Positions 18,105-25,432 of a stretch of DNA of 64,000 nucleotides are shown in pieces; positions within the stretch are counted from its first letter, which is position 1, and each line of letters starts with the position of its first letter. The notes beneath the pieces are model-generated. The model searched no databases, was not told where the DNA came from, and was given only the letters and a program-made list of their open reading frames with translations. This stretch comes from Lacticaseibacillus zhaodongensis. Its GTDB lineage: Bacteria > Bacillota > Bacilli > Lactobacillales > Lactobacillaceae. Position numbers and translations under genes: made by a program. The stretch is taken from positions 62,001-126,000 of the forward strand of contig NZ_BLBG01000005.1 in the NCBI RefSeq assembly GCF_009687905.1, read 5' to 3'.

Positions 18105-19004
18105 ATGGACTTAAATACAAAAGTAGAACTGAACAACGGCGTGAAGATGCCGATCTTTGGCCTCGGAGTCTGGAATACGGACAATGCGACCGCTGCGAAA
18201 TCTGTTTACGCGGCTATCAAGCATGGCTACAAGATGATCGACACGGCTAAGCAGTACGGTAATGAAGCCGGCGTCGGCCGCGGCATCAAGCAGGCACTTG
18301 ATGACGGGCTGATCAAGCGCGAAGACCTCTTCGTGACCTCAAAAGTCTGCAATAGCGACCAGGGTTACGATTTGGCGCTCGCCAAGTTCAGGGGTACCCT
18401 CAAGCGCCTGCAGCTCGACTACCTGGATCTGTACCTGATTCACTGGCCAGTTGATGGCCGCTACCTGGAGACCTGGCGTGCGCTGGTTGAGTTGCAAAAG
18501 CAGGGGCTCGTTCGCGCCATCGGGGTTTCCAACTTCGACGTGCAACGCCTGTCCGTAATTTTGCAGAACAGTGATGTCGTTCCGGCTGTGAACCAAATCG
18601 AGTTCAACCCGCAGATGCAGGAGAAGGACATGCTTGCGTACGCCGCTAAGCACAACATCCACATCGAAGGCTGGTCACCACTTGGCCACGGCAAGGCGAT
18701 GAGTGACCCAACGATTGCGCTGGTTGCCGCCAAGCATAATGTCACCCCAGCCCAGGCCATCTTGCGTTTCGATGTCCAGTCTGGTGTCATCACGATTCCA
18801 AAGACCGTCCGCGAGCAGCGGATGGTGGAGAATGCCGACATTTGGAACTTCGAACTCGACGCTACCGACATGGCCGCCATCAAGAGCATCGACAAGGAAG
18901 AGCGGTCGCTCTGGTACGAATCCTTTGGCTGGTACGGCACCGACACGGATTACGGCATGCACACGCAGAAGTGGCCGGATTCAGCTGCCGATTATGACGA
19001 CTAA
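18105..19004 (+). CDS. aldo/keto reductase
   Basis: This NAD(P)H-dependent oxidoreductase of the AKR superfamily (2,5-diketo-gluconate reductase-like branch) reduces aldehydes or ketones. The 299-residue protein shows the catalytic tetrad: Asp and Tyr in MIDTAKQYGNE, Lys in FVTSKV, His in LIHWP. The cofactor-binding end reads IPKTVREQRMVEN. I favour the ATG at 18105 because GAAGAAGG lies 7 bases upstream; an ATG at 18087 with AAGGTG upstream would add six residues. The C-terminus is somewhat longer than usual (SFGWYGTDTDYGMHTQKW). Substrate unknown. Confidence 0.9.
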   Translation: MDLNTKVELNNGVKMPIFGLGVWNTDNATAAKSVYAAIKHGYKMIDTAKQYGNEAGVGRGIKQALDDGLIKREDLFVTSKVCNSDQGYDLALAKFRGTLKRLQLDYLDLYLIHWPVDGRYLETWRALVELQKQGLVRAIGVSNFDVQRLSVILQNSDVVPAVNQIEFNPQMQEKDMLAYAAKHNIHIEGWSPLGHGKAMSDPTIALVAAKHNVTPAQAILRFDVQSGVITIPKTVREQRMVENADIWNFELDATDMAAIKSIDKEERSLWYESFGWYGTDTDYGMHTQKWPDSAADYDD

Positions 19005-19065
19005 GTAAAGTTTGCGGTGGGCTCGCCTTGGCGGGCACACTGCCTACATATATAGGAGAAACAAG

Positions 19066-19716
19066 ATGACTGCAGAACACAAAATGCACGCATTATACGA
19101 GTACGCACTGCGCGTTCACGGCGGTGACAGCAGTGGCCACGGCATGGATCACATTGACCGGGTCCGCGCCAACGCGCAGGCGCTGCTGCAGGAGACTCCA
19201 GCCGCACCGGCGGACATTGTGATGGCGGCCGCGACGTTGCACGACACCTACGACGACAAGTTGGTGCCGGACGTGGCTGCGGCGCGAGCGCAAACGGAGC
19301 GGGTGCTGCTGGACAGCGGCTTTAGCGCGGCGGAGGCGACTGCTATTCTGACGATCATTGACCAGATGTCCTTCCACTACGGTCTTGACCATGAGGTGCA
19401 CCTGACGCTGGCCGGGCAGCTCGTGCAGGACGCGGACCGGCTGGACGCAATCGGTGCGATCGGGATTGCCCGCGCCTTCGCGTACGGCGGGGCGCACGGC
19501 CGGCCACTGGCAAGCAAGGAGGCGCCGCAGAGCCACATGACCGGTGCCCAGTACCGCCAGGAAAAGAGTGGCACCATCAGCCACTTCCACGAGAAACTGC
19601 TGGGGCTGGCGGACACGTTAAACACCCCTGCTGCGCGCAAAATTGGAGCGCAGCGGACGCAGGTAATGCGTGACTTTTTGGCTGAATTCGCAGCTGAACA
19701 GGCGGGTTTACGTTAA
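19066..19716 (+). CDS. HD-domain phosphohydrolase, YpgQ/YedJ-like
   Basis: The 216-residue protein has an HD metal-dependent phosphohydrolase fold. Metal ligands are visible in GHGMDHIDRV (H), LHDTYDDK (HD) and QDADRLDAIGAIGIARAF (D). The last block is typical of YpgQ/YedJ-type enzymes, some of which cleave nucleoside triphosphates. Start at 19066 follows GGAGAAACAAG. It lies 61 bases after the reductase gene with no terminator between, so they may be co-transcribed. Substrate not known. Confidence 0.85.
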   Translation: MTAEHKMHALYEYALRVHGGDSSGHGMDHIDRVRANAQALLQETPAAPADIVMAAATLHDTYDDKLVPDVAAARAQTERVLLDSGFSAAEATAILTIIDQMSFHYGLDHEVHLTLAGQLVQDADRLDAIGAIGIARAFAYGGAHGRPLASKEAPQSHMTGAQYRQEKSGTISHFHEKLLGLADTLNTPAARKIGAQRTQVMRDFLAEFAAEQAGLR

Positions 19717-19774
19717 CACAAGTTATGCTATCCGCTGGCGCTTTGTGAATTCACAAGCATGCTTAAGCTTCCTT

Positions 19775-19808
19775 AATAGTCGTACCCACAACGGGTGCGG
19801 CTATTTTT
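19775..19808 (+). terminator. terminator after the HD hydrolase
   Basis: GTCGTACCC pairs with GGGTGCGGC around ACAAC, followed by TATTTTT. Confidence 0.8.
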
Positions 19809-19957
19809 GTGGGTGATTGTTTAGTTAGCAATTTTGCTTGTGGAATTGTAAAAATCGTTAAATTAGTTATTGAATCTCGCACGAGGCAATTTGGGAACCC
19901 TTCTATACTTAAACATATAAGAATAAGCATATTGAACAAACTGACGAGGTGATGAGG

Positions 19958-20815
19958 ATGGCTGAAGGTCAGTTTGGGGCGGCGTTTCGGGAGTTGCGCC
20001 GTGCCAAAGGGTTTACCTTAAAGGAGGCGGCGGGGGATGTAGTCTCGCCTCAGTTTTTATCCCAGTTTGAACGCGGTGAGTCGCAGATTAGCTATGCACG
20101 GCTGAACGATGTCCTGACCAACATCCGCGTCAGTGTGAACGAGCTGGCGGCGATGAATGCCGTCAGTGGCCTGAACTGGGTCGATTTGTGGGCGGGCCAG
20201 CTCGACGCGGTGCAACGTGGCAATGACGGTAGCACGCTCGATAGCAGCATTGCGCCCGCTGGTCTGCGCGGCGTTGTGGGGGCAATCAATCGGCTTGCGC
20301 TCGTCTCACCGGGGCAAAGGCGGGGGCTGCTCAACAAAACGGAGCTGGCGGCGCTGACGCGGGTGGTCATGGTCCAGAAACACTACGGGGTGTTTGCCAA
20401 CCTGGTGATTTTTTACGCGGCGCATGCACTGCCGGGAACCACGCGGCGGGTGGCTGCACAGCGGCTGGGCAATGCCAACGTCTGGGCGGAGACGCGCTAC
20501 TTGCGGTCCGGCACAACTGTAGGTGCATTGTTCGCACTAGCAGAGACCGAAATTTACCTGCGCAATTATCTGCGGGCGGAGCTACTGATTAGTAATATTC
20601 GTGAACGCCTCATTATCAGTGATGTGTACGAACGGCTGGCGCTACGGCTGTTGGACGTCGAGCTAGCCCGAGTGCGTGGGGATGAGGAGCGGGCCTTAGC
20701 GATTCGCCACGGCATTTTGGCCACCTTGCAACTACTGGACGACCCGCGGGAGTACCACCGCTTCTCCCTGCACATGGACCGGGTGCTGCGCGAATTGACC
20801 CCAAGAAGTAAATAA
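19958..20815 (+). CDS. Rgg/GadR/MutR-like transcriptional regulator
   Basis: A 285-residue protein with an N-terminal helix-turn-helix (FGAAFRELRRAKGFTLKEAA then SPQFLSQFERGES) followed by an all-helical C-terminal region of the type seen in Rgg-class regulators, which often sense short peptides. The ATG at 19958 has GAGGTG 6 bases upstream; GTG and ATG codons a few bases earlier are possible. A related gene follows 38 bases later. I saw no convincing small peptide pheromone gene beside it. The target is unknown. Confidence 0.78.
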   Translation: MAEGQFGAAFRELRRAKGFTLKEAAGDVVSPQFLSQFERGESQISYARLNDVLTNIRVSVNELAAMNAVSGLNWVDLWAGQLDAVQRGNDGSTLDSSIAPAGLRGVVGAINRLALVSPGQRRGLLNKTELAALTRVVMVQKHYGVFANLVIFYAAHALPGTTRRVAAQRLGNANVWAETRYLRSGTTVGALFALAETEIYLRNYLRAELLISNIRERLIISDVYERLALRLLDVELARVRGDEERALAIRHGILATLQLLDDPREYHRFSLHMDRVLRELTPRSK

Positions 20816-20853
20816 GTAGAGTGTAAGTAGGAGAAAGGACGAAGGTATGCAAG

Positions 20854-21753
20854 ATGATGGATTACAACTATGGAGCTGCCTTCAGAGAGCTCCGGCGTGA
20901 CTTTGGTTTGCGCCAGAAGGACTTAGTTGTGGCTGGGCTAAGCGCGCAAACTGTTTCCCGTTTTGAAAAATACGACACTGGACTGAGCATTACCCGGGTT
21001 GCGGGTTTGCTGGGGCAGGTGCCGGCGACGATTTATGAGTATACGATCGTGCTCGAGACCGCCCCAATCGACGGCTTTGATGGCTTTTTGAATTACGTCT
21101 CACACCTTTCCACCCGCCCTGATGCACACGCGATGCTGGAAGCACTCGGTTTGCGGAACCGGATTCGCTACGCCGCGACGGGCAACATCGAGTTTCGGAT
21201 GCGGGCGGTGATGCTGTCCGACAGCAAGGATGTGCATTTACGCGCTAGTGAGCGGAAGTCTGTCTTGGATTATCTGCAGCGGGTGCAGCACTGGACCAAG
21301 CTGGAGTTTATCCTGTTGCGGCGCAGCCTAGACACCGTGCTGGAGCTTACGGACGTGTTGCGGGTGTGGACGCAACTCACCGAGGATTTTGCCCACACCC
21401 AGGATGAACCGCGGCTGACGCAACGCATGACCGCTGTTCAGGCGCAGGCGCTACTGCACATCACCACGATGGCAATCAACAGCGACAACTTTTTCCTGGC
21501 CCACCGTTGCATTGATGTGCTCCACGGCCTGGATGCACTCAGCGGGGACACCAACAAGCAGTTCTGGTTGCGCAGTCTCGAAGCCAACCTGATGATGCGT
21601 GATCCGCAGTCGTCAACGCGTAGTGGCCGGGAGCTGTTAAAAGAGCTGATTGCGGCGAGTGAATTCGTTGAAGAACCCACTACTACTAGGCGATTGGAGA
21701 AGCTACTCGCGGACAGTGAAGAGTACCTGCGGAATTTGCCACAAAATGCCTAA
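20854..21753 (+). CDS. Rgg/GadR/MutR-like transcriptional regulator, second copy
   Basis: The 299-residue protein starts MMDYNYGAAFRELRRDFGLRQKDL, the same opening as the previous gene (GAAFRELRR), with a helix-turn-helix ending TVSRFEKYDTGLS. The remainder is helical with no transmembrane segment. GAAGG lies 8 bases before the ATG. Apart from the DNA-binding domain, the two proteins are quite diverged, so the tandem duplication is old or they were acquired separately. They are likely co-transcribed. Confidence 0.78.
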   Translation: MMDYNYGAAFRELRRDFGLRQKDLVVAGLSAQTVSRFEKYDTGLSITRVAGLLGQVPATIYEYTIVLETAPIDGFDGFLNYVSHLSTRPDAHAMLEALGLRNRIRYAATGNIEFRMRAVMLSDSKDVHLRASERKSVLDYLQRVQHWTKLEFILLRRSLDTVLELTDVLRVWTQLTEDFAHTQDEPRLTQRMTAVQAQALLHITTMAINSDNFFLAHRCIDVLHGLDALSGDTNKQFWLRSLEANLMMRDPQSSTRSGRELLKELIAASEFVEEPTTTRRLEKLLADSEEYLRNLPQNA

Positions 21754-21760
21754 TAGGGGC

Positions 21761-21789
21761 TTGCCATATTCCCTAATCCGTTGTACTAT
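21761..21789 (+). promoter_or_regulatory. tRNA-Thr promoter
   Basis: TTGCCA (21761-21766), a 17-base spacer and TACTAT (21784-21789) lie 37 bases upstream of the tRNA. Confidence 0.6.
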
Positions 21790-21826
21790 ATTTAAGCAGT
21801 TGTTTTTCAGAAACGGCTGAGGGAAT

Positions 21827-21899
21827 GCCGTCTTAGCTCAGTAGGTAGAGCGCAGCCATGGTAAGGCTGAGGTCGCCGGTTCGAATCCGGCAGACGGCA
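21827..21899 (+). tRNA. tRNA-Thr (anticodon GGT)
   Basis: A complete 73-base cloverleaf: acceptor stem GCCGTCT/AGACGGC with discriminator A, D-arm GCTC...GAGC, anticodon stem CAGCC/GGCTG with loop ATGGTAA giving anticodon GGT, and T-arm CCGGTTCGAATCCGG. CCA is not encoded. It is a single gene, not a cluster, and I see no integrase next to it. Confidence 0.95.
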
Positions 21900-21913
21900 G
21901 CAGATAACGATTT

Positions 21914-21948
21914 GAGGACCGATGCGCAAGCAGCGGTCCTCTTTTTTT
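21914..21948 (+). terminator. terminator after tRNA-Thr
   Basis: GAGGACCG and CGGTCCTC form an 8-bp stem followed by seven T. Confidence 0.85.
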
Positions 21949-22124
21949 GCGCCTGCTCGTACTCAGGGAACGTGGGGACTCAGGTGCTGGGGGGTAGTAC
22001 TTATGTAGAAACTGTCGGTGAAAAAATGGTGGTGAAAACGTAGGGGCGATTCGGAGCGGGGCGAATATGTCACGGTGGGGCGGAAATGAGGCGCTTGGCT
22101 TCTGTCCGCGGGCCTCCGCTCTGT

Positions 22125-22292
22125 TTACAAAAATACCCAACCATCCGGGGGAATCGGACGGTTGGGCTTGGGAATTTTGGCGGTCGCCGTGCGTCCACGG
22201 CTAACCGTAACGTAAAAGGCAATCCCCAGATGGTGCTTTGCTGATTTTCTTAACACATAATCACCTGGAATCTTCAATATTTTCTTCTGCAA
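22125..22292 (-). CDS. small basic protein, TTG start, reads into its own terminator
   Basis: A 55-residue basic protein (MQKKILKIPGDYVLRKSAKH...), with no family that I recognise. Support for a real gene is the initiation signal: AAGGAGGTGA (22310-22301) is a perfect Shine-Dalgarno sequence 8 bases before a TTG, and a strong promoter lies just upstream. The last codons (PNRPIPPDGWVFL) are the terminator hairpin and its T-run, and the stop codon falls straight after it. A short regulatory peptide, leader peptide or small toxin are all possible; none is supported directly. Confidence 0.6.
   Translation of the reverse strand: MQKKILKIPGDYVLRKSAKHHLGIAFYVTVSRGRTATAKIPKPNRPIPPDGWVFL
22128..22166 (-). 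terminator. terminator overlapping the end of the small gene
   Basis: CCCAACC-TCCG pairs with CGGA-GGTTGGG (22136-22166), followed on the minus strand by TATTTTTG. Confidence 0.8.
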
Positions 22293-22319
22293 GGATCTTA
22301 TCACCTCCTTACAAGTATT

Positions 22320-22358
22320 ATTATACCAGCTTGCCACGGGTCTGTGCAAACGCTATCA
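22320..22358 (-). promoter_or_regulatory. strong promoter with overlapping cre-like site
   Basis: On the minus strand TTGCAC (22349-22344), an 18-base spacer and TATAAT (22325-22320) with a TGG extension. The sequence TGATAGCGTTTGCA (22358-22345) matches the cre core TGNNANCGNTNNCA and overlaps the -35, the usual place for CcpA repression. Confidence 0.7.
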
Positions 22359-22451
22359 TTAGTGCTGAAAGTGATTTGTTATTATAGCTAGCCCCCACGA
22401 CGGGTGCGTGCTATACTCTGCGTAAATTAAGCACATCTGGGGGTGTTATCC

Positions 22452-23189
22452 ATGACATTATTCAATCTGGACGACGAACAAGCGGTTGCCAAGTATGTCG
22501 AAGCGTGTGGCGTGCAGCCGGACCACAATTACCTGATTATGCAGCGGCGGGCATCCAGCTGGGTGCTGATGGCCAACATGTTTACTGGCAGTCAGTATGA
22601 GGATATCGACAACAAAATGGCGCGGATCGAGCGCTATTACATCCTCATCTTCACGCCGCACAAACTCTACCTGCAGGACCTGACCGCCGCGCCTGGAACC
22701 GACGCGCAGGTAATTCCTACCGTTTTGATCAAGCAGTTCAGCACGCCGGTCGTGAAGGATCAGTACTGCCTGCGCTTCAACCTGAACGGCAAGTGGCAGA
22801 ACTACTACTGCTCCACCCTGCAGACGCAGGAGCGCGCCTACATCCTGCGTAACTTCAAGACGCTCAGCCTGAACGGTTTCTGCGGTCTGACCGGTGGAGT
22901 GGGGGCCAAAATGCGCCAGACCGCACGCAAGCAGCAGCCTGTCCAGCAAGCGGACCCGCAGCCGTACGCGCCGTCACGCCGGGCCAACACACCCAGTCGC
23001 AGCAGCCGCAAACCGGCAGCGCCGACATCTAAACCCGCAGCCAAGGCGCCTGCAAGTGATTTTCAGGCGGAGACGCACGCCCAGCACACGCCAGTCGCCA
23101 AAGCGGATTACATTCCCGCGGAGGGGCGGCCGGAGCGGCCCTATGTCAGTCCGTGGGGAAAGCTGTTTGGCGGCCGCAAGCGCGATTGA
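22452..23189 (+). CDS. uncharacterised protein with disordered basic C-terminus
   Basis: The 245-residue protein has an N-terminal folded part of about 150 residues, including YYILIFTPHKLYLQDL and a beta-rich pattern that may be a PH-like domain (an inference only). A Pro/Ala/Ser/Lys-rich low-complexity tail follows, ending in WGKLFGGRKRD. No signal peptide or membrane helix is visible. The ATG at 22452 has GGGGGTG upstream; a GTG at 22443 is the alternative. Function unknown. Confidence 0.7.
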   Translation: MTLFNLDDEQAVAKYVEACGVQPDHNYLIMQRRASSWVLMANMFTGSQYEDIDNKMARIERYYILIFTPHKLYLQDLTAAPGTDAQVIPTVLIKQFSTPVVKDQYCLRFNLNGKWQNYYCSTLQTQERAYILRNFKTLSLNGFCGLTGGVGAKMRQTARKQQPVQQADPQPYAPSRRANTPSRSSRKPAAPTSKPAAKAPASDFQAETHAQHTPVAKADYIPAEGRPERPYVSPWGKLFGGRKRD

Positions 23190-23288
23190 CTAGCCAATTT
23201 TGCCTGAAAAAGATGTACATTTACGCATTACCCCTTTACTTTCACTAATATAGTAAGTACAGTTACATTATTAAATGGGGGTGGCTTT

Positions 23289-23708
23289 ATGGGTAATGAC
23301 GGCTACATGTTAATGAACGTTGCTAAACGGATGCGTTATGATTTGAACTCGTCCTTGGCGGCGGCGGACCTGACCACGCCGCAGTGGGCGGTAATCGCGC
23401 AGGTGCACCGCTCAGCTGCGGCTAAACGAACGATCAGTGCGGCCGACATGACCACACTGCTGGGGATGGACAAGCCCACGGTCTCCGCAATTGTCCGGCG
23501 TTTGGTCCAAAAGGGCCTGCTGGAGCGGCGGCCGCGACCAAACGATGCCCGGGCCTATGATCTGTACCTGACGCCGGCTGGCAAGGATGCCGGGCTCGTC
23601 GCCATGAACCTCAGCGACAAGGTGCTGGCTCAGTACATGAAACTATTGACGGCAGAAGAGCAGCAGCAGTTCCATTCAATCCTGACGAAACTAGGCGGCG
23701 ATTTGTAA
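23289..23708 (+). CDS. MarR-family transcriptional regulator
   Basis: The 139-residue winged-helix protein has ISAADMTTLLGMDKPTVSAIVRRLVQKGLLERRPRPNDARAYDLYLTPAGK, the MarR recognition helix and wing. It overlaps the next gene by one base in a TAATG arrangement, so the two are translationally coupled. It probably controls its own operon in response to a small molecule. Confidence 0.9.
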   Translation: MGNDGYMLMNVAKRMRYDLNSSLAAADLTTPQWAVIAQVHRSAAAKRTISAADMTTLLGMDKPTVSAIVRRLVQKGLLERRPRPNDARAYDLYLTPAGKDAGLVAMNLSDKVLAQYMKLLTAEEQQQFHSILTKLGGDL

Positions 23709-24595
23709 TGCGCGCTACGATTTTGGTACTGGGTGCTGACGGTAACATTGGCCGGCCATTAGTTCAGGAGCTGCTCAAGACGGGCAAGCATATCGTTGCG
23801 GGGGCGCACAACCCGCTGCACGTGCCCGAACAGTTCAAGACGGAGCCACTGATTGACGTGCGCCGCTTTGACTTCCTCAATGCAGCAACTTTTGCACCCG
23901 CACTGGCCGGAGTTGACCAGGTCTTCTTCGTGCGGCCGCCGCAACTGTCCAAGCCGAAGCAGGACATGTTCCCCTTCCTAGACGCGGTGAAGGCCGCGCA
24001 CGTGCAGCAGACGGTCTTCGTGTCGATGATCGGCGTGGAGAAGAACGTGGTCACCCCGCACCACAAAATCGAGAAGTACATCGAAAAGATCGGCTTGCCG
24101 CACACCTTTATCCGGCCCAGCTTCTTCATGCAGAACCTGAGCACGACGCACCTGGCGGACATTCGTGACCGGCACGACCTGTTTATCCCTGCCGGCAACG
24201 CGCTCACTAGCTTCATTGATGCGCGCGACATCGCCGCGGTGGCCGCCAAGGCGCTTTTGGACCCCAAGCAGTACCTGGGTCAGAAGCTGGCAATCACTGG
24301 CGGGACGGCGATCAGCTATGAACAGGCCGCTGCGATCATGACGAACGTTCTGGGCGTCAAGTTCACTTACACTCACCCGGGCCTGCTGCAATTCCGCCGG
24401 ACGATGCTGAAGCGCGGCATCAAGAAGGACTTCGTGAACGTGATGGTCATGCTCTACGTGATTACGCGCATGGGTAACGCCAAAACGGTCACGGACACGG
24501 TTCAAAAGGTCCTTGGGCGCGCGCCGATTTCCTTTGCCCAGTTTGTTGCCGATAATGCAGATGTGTTCTTGGGTAAAACTGACCAAGCAAAATAA
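23708..24595 (+). CDS. NmrA-like NAD(P)-binding protein
   Basis: A 295-residue atypical short-chain dehydrogenase. The Rossmann motif near the N-terminus reads VLGADGNIG, and VSMIGVEKN then HHKIEKYIEKIGLPHTFIRPSFFMQN are typical of NmrA/HSCARG-like proteins, which sense or use NAD(P)(H). It forms an operon with the MarR gene. Enzyme activity cannot be assigned. Confidence 0.85.
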   Translation: MRATILVLGADGNIGRPLVQELLKTGKHIVAGAHNPLHVPEQFKTEPLIDVRRFDFLNAATFAPALAGVDQVFFVRPPQLSKPKQDMFPFLDAVKAAHVQQTVFVSMIGVEKNVVTPHHKIEKYIEKIGLPHTFIRPSFFMQNLSTTHLADIRDRHDLFIPAGNALTSFIDARDIAAVAAKALLDPKQYLGQKLAITGGTAISYEQAAAIMTNVLGVKFTYTHPGLLQFRRTMLKRGIKKDFVNVMVMLYVITRMGNAKTVTDTVQKVLGRAPISFAQFVADNADVFLGKTDQAK

Positions 24596-24607
24596 CTGCG
24601 AATAATC

Positions 24608-24643
24608 AAAACGGACCCTTGCCGCGCTGGCAGGGGTCCGTTT
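24608..24643. terminator. bidirectional terminator
   Basis: AAACGGACCC and GGGTCCGTTT pair, with A-rich and T-rich flanks, between convergent genes. Confidence 0.85.
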
Positions 24644-24646
24644 GTG

Positions 24647-25309
24647 TTATAGCGATGCAACTAAATTGTTAATGATGTGCATGACCATGCCGTACCTGAC
24701 GTCGCGCGTGCGCACGTAGGTCAGTGCCAGCGCAAAGCCCAGGCCGGCGTAGATTACAAAATCAAAGAGGTTGGTCGGTCCGTGGACGATTGCGAAGGCC
24801 ACCGTGCTCAGGATGATGTTGAAAATATCACTGAAGCGGTTCCGCTCCTTGAAGGCGACGTTCATCAACAGGCCGCGGAAAATCAGTTCCTCGACTAGGG
24901 GCGCGGCGACATTGACAATTAGTAACATCACCACGCGGCTGGAGCGCATCAGGTCATCAATGGCCACCTCGTTGCCGGAGTTCGGCACGATTCCGCGGTT
25001 GACCATGATTGAGCCGATGACCTGAACGACGATCATGATGACAATGCCGGGTAGCGCCCCACGGATTTTGGCCCAAGAGAAGGCCGGTGTGGTGGCGTCC
25101 GGCGGCTGCATGCCGGCCTGGAAGCGCCGCTGCATGCGCCACAGCCAGCCAATCAGGAAGCTGAAGAGCAGGATGACCAAGATGACGCCGCTCATGGTGG
25201 CGTAAGCCAGGTGCAAACTGCCAGGCAGGATTGCGATGAGCTCGGCGGCCTGGTAGGCCAGAAATGCGAGTAGGACGGCGATAGTTCGTTTCAAAAGGTG
25301 TTGCCGCAT
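24647..25309 (-). CDS. CPBP-family intramembrane metalloprotease
   Basis: A 220-residue membrane protein of the CAAX protease/bacteriocin-processing (Abi) family. The three motifs are present: EELIFRG (EExxxR), FAIVHGP (FxxxH) and HIINN (HxxxN). About six hydrophobic segments are visible. Such proteins in lactobacilli can confer bacteriocin self-immunity or process membrane peptides. Here it is the third gene after helD and a tiny membrane peptide, with AAAGGAGG before its ATG. Substrate unknown. Confidence 0.88.
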   Translation of the reverse strand: MRQHLLKRTIAVLLAFLAYQAAELIAILPGSLHLAYATMSGVILVILLFSFLIGWLWRMQRRFQAGMQPPDATTPAFSWAKIRGALPGIVIMIVVQVIGSIMVNRGIVPNSGNEVAIDDLMRSSRVVMLLIVNVAAPLVEELIFRGLLMNVAFKERNRFSDIFNIILSTVAFAIVHGPTNLFDFVIYAGLGFALALTYVRTRDVRYGMVMHIINNLVASL

Positions 25310-25324
25310 GGAATCCTCCTTTGC

Positions 25325-25432
25325 TTAGTGACGCCAGATGTTGATGATGATGATCACGATGGCGCAGATGAGGATGCCCGCCATCGCGACCAGCGAGGCG
25401 ATGCCCACCCAGATCCGAATGTCATCAATCAT
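25325..25432 (-). CDS. 35-residue single-span membrane peptide
   Basis: The frame encodes MIDDIRIWVGIASLVAMAG followed by a hydrophobic run rich in Ile and ending NIWRH. It looks like one transmembrane helix with an acidic N-terminus and basic C-terminus. Its ATG overlaps the helD stop by 8 bases (ATGATTGA), and GGGAGG lies 6 bases upstream inside helD. The protease gene follows 15 bases later. The overlap and ribosome site support a real, coupled gene. It could be a protease substrate or partner, by position only. Confidence 0.65.
   Translation of the reverse strand: MIDDIRIWVGIASLVAMAGILICAIVIIIINIWRH

Noticed and set aside
17969-18184. A 71-codon minus-strand frame before the aldo/keto reductase
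   Set aside because: It overlaps the reductase start and has no ribosome site; its position at the IS edge is coincidental.
19809-19948. Short minus-strand frame as a pheromone gene for the Rgg-like regulators
   Set aside because: No ribosome site, and the sequence does not resemble SHP-type peptides.
21827-22125. tRNA-Thr as a phage or island attachment site
   Set aside because: No integrase or repeated tRNA 3' end was seen nearby.
21838-22140. A 100-codon minus-strand frame across the tRNA-Thr gene, containing SAGFEPATSALP
   Set aside because: This peptide is the usual artefact of translating the antisense of a tRNA gene.
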